A DNA stretch of 64,000 nucleotides from the NCBI GenBank assembly GCA_027923505.1, contig BROI01000021.1:434001-498000 (forward strand), read 5' to 3'. The number at the start of each line of letters is the position of its first letter. Within the stretch, counting starts at the first letter, position 1. The notes under the pieces are model-generated. The model was not told the origin of the DNA. It searched no databases and was given only the letters and a program-made list of their open reading frames with translations. The DNA comes from Mayamaea pseudoterrestris. Lineage: Eukaryota > Bacillariophyta > Bacillariophyceae > Sellaphorales > Sellaphoraceae. This document shows, one piece after another, positions 1 through 10,157 of this stretch. The position numbers and the translations under genes are program-made.

Positions 1-868
1 AGAAGCAACCGTGCCGGCGACAATCACGTGGATTGTGTACTGAAAGACCTGCTGCCCAAAGAAGAATGCCACAAACAGTAGAAAAAGGTAGCCATAGTTT
101 GGGTCCGTACAAACATTGTTTGCATCGCAGGAGTAGGTCTTGTCAAAGACGCCTGCATAAGGGGAAACGAAGGCGTTCACCGTGAGTTCGCCCAGACGCG
201 CACATTCGACACTTGCAATTCAACGTACCAACAAACGCGATACTCCAGCACATGCTGTAGGCTCCTGCGATGGCGGTGATAAGGTAGGCGTAGATTGCCA
301 CTCCCATGTTGGCCTTGACTGCCGTAATGGCCGTCACCATGTTGATCGCGGCAAAGGGGATCCGCTGCCACACGGCGTATGCGTAGCAGCAACTAATGAG
401 AAAGAATACCACTCCAATCACACCAACGCCGATAGAGCCGGACAAGAAAGCCAACACAGCCCATACACCCGCCATGACGACGGAGAATATGAGGGAAACC
501 TTGATGAGGGTCGCAGGACAACACATCATGACGGCCAAGCCTCCACCCGCACCTATAAAAGAAATGAACACAATCACCACCACGGCCCAGACATAATTCT
601 TGTAAATGACTCCGCTATCCGACTGCGATGTAACAAGAGCTTCTCCTCCGTAAATAGCTGCTACTGCGACAATGGCAGCAATGCAAATGTAAAATAGCAA
701 GGCAAAGATTGGATCCTTGCAGCCACTGACGCGTTTGCTTTCGGGCGTTTCACTGCTCATGGCATGGTGGTGGTTGTCGTTGTTGCCGCTGGTTGCGTAG
801 GGATTCGATTGATTGTTGCTGGGATATTGCTGGACTGCCGTTCCTTGAACAACAATGGGAGTCGACAT
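1..868 (-). CDS. Choline transporter-like protein (CTL/SLC44/PNS1 family), 5' part
   Basis: Partial gene running off the left edge. Exon 1 is 868..229 and exon 2 runs from 152 to the edge. A 76-nt intron (228..153) opens with GTACGT and ends in TTATGCAG; it joins ..WSIAFVG to VFDKTYSCDANN in phase 1. The hydrophilic N-terminus (about 50 residues, Asn/His-rich) is followed by hydrophobic segments near residues 55-75, 90-115, 120-160 and 185-210. The motifs AAINMVTAITAVKANMG and FFFGQQVFQYTIHVIVAGTVA match the CTL family, whose members are multi-pass transporters linked to choline and other solutes. The frame breaks without the intron, which at first looks like a frameshift. The substrate is not known. 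The gene is divergent from the myosin gene. A complete paralogue lies at 36348..37787. Family assignment is firm; the 3' half is not seen. Confidence 0.85.
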
Positions 869-1320
869 GACGGAAATACGGAAAATAGAGACTACTGCAA
901 AAGCAAAAGAGAGAGAACGGTCCGTTGAGTCTTTGGGGCGAAATCCATCGGCGGCGACAGTAAGTTGATGAGCAAATGAACCGACCTCTCTACGGTAGTA
1001 TTGAGAAATGAGACTTCTTTACTTGTGCAACTTTTTACTGTTCGATTGTAACCACTACTACCCTTTGGAATTGCGACGACGACGGTGTTTGCATGGTTCC
1101 AGCTGCGACGAGGCAAGATTCGTTCATTTCCGAATCGTTGTCGCAGAGTGACTGCCACGTGGTGTTGTGAATACTCTCCGCAACGGGTATCTTATGACCT
1201 GTACGACATGCGCGTTGTCGTCGAGCTTCCACCATGGGACCTCTGTTTCGGAAGCCCAAGATGATGAAGCAGATGTGATAGTCGGCACACAGAGGCTATA
1301 ATATACTGAACCACGTTATC
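869..1320. other. Divergent intergenic region, CTL / myosin
   Basis: This 452-bp stretch lies between two start codons pointing away from each other, so it should hold both promoters. No clear TATA box, repeat or additional exon was seen. Confidence 0.5.
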
Positions 1321-4300
1321 ATGTTCTCCAGTCCAGTTGCATCAAAACAACGTCATGAGACAAATATTTGGGTGCGACTTGATTTCATTGAATCTCTTTT
1401 GGCCAACAATGGAAACTTACCAAAAGGTTGGCGGCCACGCAAACGAGTAAGAACTTTAAATCCACACGAGGATGGCTGGGCCTGGTGTCGAGCACATGTC
1501 AACTCGGCGAGGTCAGCGACAGCATCATCAAGTCATGCTAACCATTCACAAAATGGTGGTGTGGTGTCTCCCTTTAATGTCAAGCTCCGACAGGTTTCGA
1601 CTCCTGCAAAGCAGCAACTGCAGCAGCAATCCGCAATTACCAATCAAGACGTCAAGGTGGAAATGACAATCACTGTGGACGACATGGAGCATGCACCCGA
1701 ATCAATGCAGAATGTCACAGTCAGCTTCACCTATGACTCCACTCTAGCGCCAAATGTTTGCACTGCCAATGTCTGGTGGCTGCATGAGCCGTACCTTCCG
1801 CCATCGGACTTGACGCAACTCGAGCAGCTACATGAACCTGCCGTTGTTTACTGCTTGAAGCGTCGCTACGAACAGGATCAGATTTACACCTATACTGGCA
1901 AAATTTTGTTGGCATTGAATCCGTTTCGTTCAGTCCAAGGTATCTATTCCGAGCAAACAATGCAAGTGTACTCGCAGTCCCATGGCTTGGCACTGGATGC
2001 ACCTTTGGAACGTCCGCCGCCTCATGTGTTTGCCATCGCGGATGATGCCTATCGCTCCATGATGGACTCTATGGCTGTGGGGACTGCGTCATCAACACGA
2101 GGTCATGCAATAGCCAAGAATCAAAGTATTTTAGTGTCGGGCGAATCCGGTGCCGGCAAAACGGTGACCACGAAGATTGTGCTCAACTACTTGGCGATGC
2201 TTTCAAAGCAAAAGTCGGATGCACTTTCGTCAACTCGTGATGCTTTGATTGAAGATGTCTCCATTGAGGCGCAAGTATTGCAAAGCAACCCCATTTTGGA
2301 GTCCTTCGGTAACGCTCGAACGATCCGCAATGATAATTCATCGCGGTTTGGCAAATACATTGACATTCAATTTAATCGGGCGGGGAAGCTGGTTTCAGCG
2401 TCGATTGAAACATACTTGCTCGAGAAGGTGCGGCTCATTTCGCAGGCGCCAGGAGAGCGCAATTTCCACATTTTTTACGAAATGCTGACTGGACTATCGC
2501 AGCAACAAAAGAGGGAGTTTGGTCTGACGAACACATCAGTGCGAGACTTCCGAATGCTGGCCGCATCGGGTACGTTTGATCGCCGGGATGGAGTAAATGA
2601 TAGAGAAACCTTTCGCGATCTTATTATGGCATTTGAAACTGTGGGATTTACCAAACTTGAGCAAGAAGATATTTTTGCTGTCGTGGCGGCCCTGATGCAT
2701 GCGTCCAACCTCACATTTCGTGAATGTGCAATGGATGCCTCCGAGTTGAACTTTTCGAATAAATCGGTCAAGGCTGCCGTTGCGCTTTTGGGTGTGAAAG
2801 CAGATAGTTTGAACGATGCGCTTTGTCGCTGCCGCATTGAAGCCCAGCATGAAGTTCTATACAAGAATCTAACGGTTTCTCAAGCGCACAAGGCCGTTGA
2901 AGCTTTTGTCAAAGTTACGTATGGTTCACTATTTGCCTTTATTGTCCGTCGGATCAATGGATCGATTGGTAACGCTGCAAGTGATGCGACTGCGTCAATT
3001 GGTGTCTTGGACATCTTCGGATTCGAATCGTTTGATGTCAACAGTTTCGAACAGCTGTGTATAAATTATTGCAACGAAGCCCTTCAACAACAATTTAACC
3101 GATTTGTGTTCAAGCTTGAACAAGAAGAGTATCGAAGGGAAGGCATCGACTGGTCAAACATAGCCTTTCCGGACAATCAAGACGTGTTAGATTTGATTGA
3201 AAAGAACCACTATGGTATTTTATCCATTCTGGATGAGCAGTGTCGTCTTGCGAGGTGTACAGACAGCACCTTTGCGCGCGCGGTGTATGACAAGTGCGCA
3301 AATCACCCGAGATTTGAAGCATCGACTTTGCAGCAAGGACGGTCGTCATTTTCCATTCACCACTATGCTGGATTGGTAGAATATGAAACGATGAGCTTTC
3401 TTGAAAAGAACAAGGACGAGCTTCCGAATGAGGCGATTGCGCTACTCAAGTCATCGGCGGACCCATTCATATCGCAGCTTGGAAAAGCGTTTAGCGAAGC
3501 TCAGCCTGTCAGCCCAAATAAAGCTCGAGCAAATGGTCATGGCAATCGTCCGCTGCATCGGACAGGTAGTTCAATCATCCGCGAAAGTGTTGGCAACCAG
3601 TTCAGCCAGCAGCTCAGGATATTACGCACACGAATTGAGTTGACCGACCCGCACTATATCCGATGTTTGAAGCCTAATGACGACTTAGTTCCGCACAACT
3701 TCAATGCGACAGTCATTGCTGATCAATTATGCTGCGCTGGTGTCCTTGAAGCCATTCGGGTTTCTCGGGTTGGGTTTCCTCACCGATACTTCCATGATCA
3801 TTTTGTTGAGCGATATGGAATAATTGCGCAGGCAGAACTTGCCGGATTAAAGTGTTCTCTTCATGGAAGCGATTTCTGTCAAGCGCTTGTCGATGCGCTT
3901 AGAACTCTGCTGGTGGACACGTTGGGAACGGATGACATTCATGGTGAAAAACCTAGCGGTTCAGCGCCTTCAGACTTTGTTTCGCTGGGTATACAAATGG
4001 GTCGTACAAAAGTATTTCTGCGACGTCGGGCGTTTGATGCATTGGAGCATTTACGATCGAAAAAATTCGACGACGCGGCGACACTGATACAAACAATGGC
4101 TCGAGGATATTTCGCCAGGATTTATTTCGACATTTGCATCATCGCAACCATTGTCATACAAACGGCATGGCGTCGCGCAAGCGCTCACCATCATGTTCAA
4201 AATATGAGAGCACTTCGGGCAGTTACAGTCTTGCAGTGCTCTTGGATGGTTTTTAAAGCACGGCGAGTTCTCTGGGCTTTGAGACGGGTCCAAATCGCTG

Positions 4301-6622
4301 ATATATCAGCGGTAAGAATACAATGTGCATGGAGGCGTTGTCAGGCAAAGGCGATTATTTGGCAGATACGAAAGCTTGTTTTGGGAGATGTTGCGGCGTC
4401 GACGATACAGTCTGCGTATAGGCGCTCGAGCGCGCGGTTAATACTACTTTCAGCCCGACTGATTGCTTGGTGGTGCCAGAGCGCATATCGAGGAGCAGTT
4501 GCTCGGCAATATTGCGCTTACGTTTTTCTAGACGCGAAGGCAGCAGTCATACAAGATGCTTGGCGCCGTCGTGCAGAACCACCACCATTCAAGCGCCTTC
4601 AACGAGCTGTTCGGGCCTTACAGTGCTTATATCGTGCTTACACTGCGAAGAAGGAACTTTGTCGACTAAGGCGCGAAGCAAAGGACATCTCGAAGGTTGT
4701 TGCCGAAAGAAATCGGTATCGTGACGAAATACATCAGCTGCGGCGAGAGTTAGACGAAGTCAGAAATTCTCCGCCGAAGCTCAAAGACAAGTCGGACGAA
4801 GTGAGATTGTTGCGACAGGAGGTGAAGCGTCTACAGGAAGAGCTCCAAAAGGCCCACTGTGGCTCAGATGCATCATTGAGAACTCTTAAGCGAACCGACG
4901 AACTCAGACATCTTATGGACGAGCTAAGCTACAGAGAGAACCACCTTATACTATTAAAAAAGGAAGTCGAAACCCTTCGATCTGTCGATGCCGACATGTC
5001 GTTTCAATCATTGGCGTCAGAGGCTTTTGGGGCAAATTACATTTTTGAAACTGCCTCTCCCAGAAGAAGACGACATCTAACAATTACAAGGTCGGATCTA
5101 TCAGAGACTAGCTTACTTGATGCTGAAACTAAGCTATCTCACGAGGAAAGAATCTATACAACTTACGGATATAGCGGATCTGGCTCCCCGATTGATGTAG
5201 ATTCCTGTCGCGAGCGGGATGAAGTTCATCAACTTCACGCTTCTATTCGACTTGGTGATCGATGCTTATTCGATAGCGTTCTTCGAAATACTTGTGAAGC
5301 ATGCCTTTTGATTAACCAAGGCGATCAGTATGGCCGCACGGCACTTCATCTTGCGTCCTTAGCATTACGAAGCGATATGCTCTTAGTACTGCTCTCTAAG
5401 GGCGCGGTTGTCAATGCCCAGGACGACGATGGCGAGACGCCGCTGCACCTGGCTGAAAATTTCAATATCACCGAGATGCTGTTAACTACTGGTCGTGCAA
5501 ATCCGAACATACCAAATGTTGATGGTATCTGTGCAATCCACCTTGCTGTTCAGCGAAGGGACATCAACTCACTCAGAATTCTCATCGAAAATGGAGCGAG
5601 CGTCAACAGCGCCGACAACATCCGCTGGTTCACCCCATTACATTTGGTAGCCCTTCCCGCAAGAAATAAATGGGACGAGAAACCAACCGACGATCTGCGG
5701 TTACGAATAACGCAACTATTATGCGGCGAACATGGACCAGACATTGCCGATTTGGATTTCCAGGACAGTGATGGCAATGCCCCCCTTCATTATGCTGTGC
5801 AACTCGAGAACCAGGAAGCGACCGGCTTGGTGCGTGCCTTTCTCGAGAAAGGAGCTAATGCAAATATCCGGAATGACAGAGAGCAGTCGCCACTGCATTT
5901 GCTGTGCCACAACGAAGGCCTTCGGTCTCTAAAAATCCATTTCCATGACACGTTGCGAACCTTAATGTACCATGGCGCTGATCCAAATATTCAATCCATG
6001 ACTGGTTGTACGCCACTTCACCTGACGCTGTATCACAAAGATATCGACAGCGCTGTCCAGTTGGTCAGTAGCGGAGCTGATATCAATATTGTCTGGAAGA
6101 AGGTGAGAATAATATGTTGGCAATGCGGCATGCGTCTAAAGCTTGCGAACGTTCCACTTATAATTGTTCTCTTTATTGACACTGAAGCCTAAGAAGTGGA
6201 CTTCGTTTTGGCACGACATGGGCGCAAACGAAGTTCTCTGCGTAGATATGGTCGTGAACGACCACGATCTGCACCGAATTTTTTCAGCGCTATGCAAACC
6301 TTCGCGATTAGCTCCGACTCGGGATTGGTGCATGCAGTGCAAGCGAGTACTTGGAACTCACACTCGCGCTATGCATTGTGGTCTGTGCGGTAGACTAGTT
6401 TGCAATGCGTGTACGAAAACTTGTTTACCCGTCGAATACTTTACTAAGGTTTTCGAAGTTACAGAGCCATCCTGGGTGTGTGTTATTTGTGAAAATGTTC
6501 TTGCCACCCGCAAAGAAGAACACAGTTTTGAAACCTTGCCTACACAAGCTACGTCTTCATACTCTGAGAGTCACTTGTCTTCGATGTATGGCGACGAAGG
6601 ATCGGAACGGTATGCATGTTAA
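1321..6622 (+). CDS. Unconventional myosin with IQ, coiled-coil, ankyrin and FYVE-like domains
   Basis: Actin-based motor. Exon 1 is 1321..6102 and exon 2 is 6188..6622; the 85-nt intron is GTGAGA..GAAG, phase 0, giving about 1738 residues. Motor landmarks are the P-loop GESGAGKT (residues ~274-281), switch I NDNSSRFGK (~337), switch II DIFGFESF (~564) and the actin-binding LRTRIELTDPHYIRCLKPN. About six IQ-like motifs span ~920-1120, then a coiled coil (~1120-1220), ankyrin repeats (~1330-1590) and a Cys-rich finger (~1640-1700) with CMQC, HCGLCGRLVC and CVIC pairs. The finger resembles FYVE but lacks a full RRHHCR motif, so phosphoinositide binding is uncertain. Ankyrin plus FYVE tails suggest a membrane or cargo adaptor role. 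Without the intron the frame stops in the last ankyrin repeat and loses the finger. The stop lies 17 bp from that of the RNB gene. Confidence 0.93.
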
Positions 6623-6639
6623 TGTTAAGAAATAGGCTA

Positions 6640-8914
6640 TTAGATGCGCTTTCGTGCGCGAATGCGAGTGAATGTGTTTCTAGCATCATTAGCCAGCTTT
6701 CCAGCTTTCCGACACTCAGAAAGCGTTAGACGACGGCCATGGTGGCATAGCGCAGCAAGTGCTTGTCGCTGAGCCATGCCATCGACGAATCGCCGAAGTG
6801 GCGCGGTGGCCATTCTCCCTCCTCTGGTCACTTCTGCGCCAACCGTCATCGGGATAGGAGCATTGGACTGCCTCAACATATTGTATAATACGATTCCGTG
6901 AAGATCAAGCGCCGAATCAACTAAACGGTGACCTCTGGATCTCTGGAACGAACCAGTACAGGCTCCCACTTCATCCCAGGAGTCGTCCTTGTACTCCTGT
7001 TCACGAGCGACAAGCTTTGCTTCCCGTTTGCGAGCTACGTCACTGTGTTCAAGATGTCGCTCACTCCACATGGAGAGGTTGCGCTCAAGTACAAGCAGAA
7101 CAGAACGTAGATCACTTGACGGTAAAGACAACTCATCCATTATCGACGTTGCCTCGTCGAATGATTTTAGATTTGGGGTGCCCACAAGGGTGCGCTCCAG
7201 TCCAGCGTCAATTATTTTCCCGTTTCGTTCGTCAATGTAGACCCATAATGTGACACAACAGTGAAAATTACTCTCTGCGCTGAAAGAAAGGGCTCGAAGG
7301 ACTCGAGGCGGCATGAGATGCAAGGGCTGTGGGAGGTCATAGCGACTTAAAACACGGCTCGCTGCTGCATGCTTCAAGCAAGTCAGCGGTCCATTCTCCT
7401 CCGTGTGTTGACCGTATATTGACGACGTATCAATGACATGGACCAGCATCTCCCACTTTGATGCTTCAGGTATTACTCGCCGACATGTTGCTGCGCGTGG
7501 CCGTATTCCAATGGCATCGTCGCGAAATGCAGCTCGTTTCGCATCAATGCAGATTGTCGGGAACTGGGTCAAATCAGTGCGCCCTTCCTTCAAAGCTACG
7601 GCTTTAGTGTGATTCTTTTTCCATTGCACAAACCAAGAAGCAGCTTGTAACTAAATATATGGTACTGCTCAGGCTTGATAAAGCAACACGAGTGTTTGAA
7701 GAAACAACGAGAAACGTACTTACAACTTCTGTCGACCACGGTGCCAGCTTGGATAAGTCTTCGTTACCGGTCCATCTTCCGATGCGGACAAGAGCCTCCG
7801 ATGCTCCCTTTCGCGTGACTGGCAAACCCAGTGCCTTCAACGTATCCCGAACATCTACCTGCAATTCTTCTGTCGAAAAGGATTCTCCAAGAGCCAGACA
7901 CTCTAGCCGACGAATGATTCGTTCATCTGCCATAGTTGTGGTCGCCGCCTCGTTCATGTCTTGCGATCGCTCGGCAAACTGTCTCCCTTCCGAACTTGCT
8001 CTGACTGACTGATCGGTCACGAGCCATCCTCCGTTGATGACTGTCAGCGAGTAAACAACCTCGCCATTTGCGTCTGCTTTAACCACCATGCACGGGAAAC
8101 GTTTAAATCGGCCGCCATCAGCCGCGTCTTGCGATATCAAATATGAGGCAACGGCGCGTTCCAAATCAGATTGCTGTCGCGTCTGTGATGTTTTGTATAT
8201 CAACGACTGAACCGTGTCCGACGCGACAAGGCGCGACGAACCGACTCCAGCCTTAATGACTTGACGTAGAAGCAATTCCACCCGAGCTACAGCGTTTCCA
8301 TCGTGGGAAAAATGTTGCTGCGCAATGAGACTCACTTGCTTCTTATTGATTCCTTTTGACGACGATCGCGATGTTCCAACGCGAGTGCTGTAGAGTCGGT
8401 CAAAGGCTCGTTCAATTCGAGACGCACGAATCGTTCGCAGCTGCTGCTGAATCTTGTCGAGTGACAGCAAGTTTAGATCCGTAGTTCTATGTTCGTTCCA
8501 GATGGTGGTAATGTCGTTGAAACTGACGACTTTTCGGTCTTTCCCATCTTGTTCAGACATAAATCGAATGAGCACCTTGGGTTCTGCCGCATCGTCTTTT
8601 TCGTTCGCGATGAATTCTTCGAGCGACACCAAGTTCGATTCACCATTTTCGTAAAGTTCCGCAACCAAGGGAAGGTCATTCGATTGTAACGTCACAACCC
8701 TTCGATCGTAGCCGTATTTGCGAAGTAAATCAATAATCGTTGTTTGCTCTTGATGCAATCGATGATGAAATTCGTCACCTGCTGACGATGCAAATGCAAA
8801 CGTACGGATGAATCGCACTGGTAGCCTTTGATCAGAGTAAGTTGTAGTAAAGGAGCATGTAAATCGACAGTGGAAGAGAATGAAGCCATAGATGTAGGCA
8901 CTTTGACGCTTCAT
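6640..8914 (-). CDS. RNB-domain ribonuclease (RNase II/R type), organelle-targeted
   Basis: 3'-5' exoribonuclease family, about 733 residues. Exon 1 is 8914..7724 and exon 2 is 7650..6640. The 73-nt intron is GTAAGT..TTTAG in phase 0 and joins ..PWSTEV to LQAASWFVQW. The start is the ATG at 8914; the frame is open a little further up but begins there with TTG. The N-terminus is hydrophobic and then FTCSF, compatible with a bipartite plastid pre-sequence. The RNB domain shows DLTQFPTICIDAKRAAFRDD, then WEMLVHVIDTS, RYDLPQPLHLMPPRVL and PLRRFVDGMAQRQ. Compared with E. coli RNase II, Asp201, Asp209 and Asp210 are present but the Asp207 position is Phe, so activity may be altered. Plant relatives (RNR1) process plastid and mitochondrial RNA. 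Family is firm; location is inferred. Confidence 0.82.
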
Positions 8915-9471
8915 GGTGGACTTTTTGTAGTAGAACAATCGAGGGTCGAGGGACTGCCATGGCCCATTGATATCGTACCGGGACTCGGTTGTTGCTACTG
9001 TACGTCGTACCGGTTATTATAGGCATTCGTCGTACGAATACTCGTACTCCTATATACTTGTACGAAACACTACCTAGGAGACATGTACTGATGTACCGTA
9101 CTCGTACTCGTATTATATAATTGCATGAGTATCCCACTTCTTAATTGCTGTTGCTTCTGCACCAAGATACGAGGTGGAGGTGCGGCAGGTTTGTGTGCAA
9201 AAGGCAAGCTGATATATCTATCGCAACGCCGTCAATTAGATCATCTGCGCTGATACCGCTTGCTGTCAGGCTAATGAAGAGTTGCTGAGACGATAATAGC
9301 CATTTGTACCTGACGAAGAGTGCTACGAAACATTTGCGATAGCAGGCCGCGTGTGAGCAGCGGCGGATGTTTTCTGCGTCACCACTGCGTGCATGCTATG
9401 ACATGCCTATATGGTTGCCAGGTGGTTGCAATGCTTAGCGATTTAATAATAGATAATAGTATGAAACCAGT
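8915..9471. other. Intergenic region upstream of the RNB gene with GTAC-rich patch
   Basis: This 557-bp region lies between two minus-strand genes and should hold the promoter of the RNB gene. Its main visible structure is a patch with about ten GTAC tetramers between 8974 and 9107, many inside CGTACGA or CTCGTACTC. No further exon is convincing. Confidence 0.5.
8974..9107. repeat. GTAC-rich degenerate repeat patch in RNB-gene promoter
   Basis: About ten GTAC cores lie within 134 bp, in variants of TCGTAC, GTACGA and ACTCGTACTC, some paired as short palindromes. It starts 60 bp above the RNB start codon. It could be a regulatory cluster or simply a decayed microsatellite; nothing in the sequence decides. 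Confidence 0.45.
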
Positions 9472-9962
9472 TCACTCTCCATCTCTTGGTAATGCATGTT
9501 CGTTTGCTCTTGCCTTTTTGTCAACGTGGTGGTGGTGGTGGGTCGAGCTGTTGCCCTTTTGAATCTCGGTCGTCAAAAAGACATCATTTGTCTGCTTGGC
9601 TTGCTCAGCAAATGCAATCATCAAAGCCATGGGTCCTCCCTGATGTAGCGCTGGCAATTGTCCATGATCATGTGTGCCACTGTAGGAAAAGTCGCCGGCT
9701 AGAGGCTGTCGTACATTTTGTGAGAGTTTGTAATGTGAAAGATGCGCATATGACGCGCGATTTGCTCCTCGCGCGAGCAATCACAACACATCGAATACAT
9801 GCGCGCGCATGAGTATCGTACCTGGGTTGGGTTTTGCCCCTCTGGTATGCCCATGCGAGCAGGCTGAACGTTGGATTCGTCCCAGGCGAACGCTTCAGCT
9901 TCTGGTCTACCTGCGAGACTATAAAGGACGGAGACGGATACTTGATGCGAAGATGAACTCAT
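9472..9962 (-). CDS. Small spliced protein of unknown function with His tract
   Basis: Not recognised. Exon 1 (9962..9822) starts with ATG and reads MSSSSHQVSVSVLYSLAGRP; exon 2 is 9705..9472. The 116-nt intron is GTACGA..CGACAG in phase 0, giving about 124 residues. The joined protein is soluble-looking, with a Gln/Ala-rich middle (MALMIAFAEQAKQTND) and a five-His tract near the C-terminus from a CAC/CCA repeat. It fills an otherwise long gap and both splice sites are canonical, which supports a real gene. There is no domain match, and the C-terminal low-complexity part could be misread sequence if another intron is present. Confidence 0.4.
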
Positions 9963-10157
9963 AAACGACGCTTGTTGACGTAATTATTAGCAGTAAAGTG
10001 ATGGTTGATGGTTGGGAGCGACGACAAAATTGATCGTTCTTTCTCGACAAGATTCCCAAAACGTGATTGTGTCGTTCCGGTTTTGACTCAAGGTTACGCG
10101 CCCGAAGTTCAACTCCAATGAACCTGCCTCCAACGACGCAAGTATCCCAGACCGGCC

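Noticed and set aside
153-228. Apparent frameshift in the left CTL gene
   Set aside because: A 76-nt intron with GTACGT donor and TTATGCAG acceptor restores the family frame exactly; no frameshift is needed.
9500-9545. CAC/GTG repeat as a possible regulatory or mobile element
   Set aside because: A plain trinucleotide repeat encoding the His tract; no end structure or second copy seen.
9486-9812. Plus-strand frame opposite the small His-tract gene
   Set aside because: Low-complexity GGT repeat read on the other strand, no splice partner and no family resemblance.
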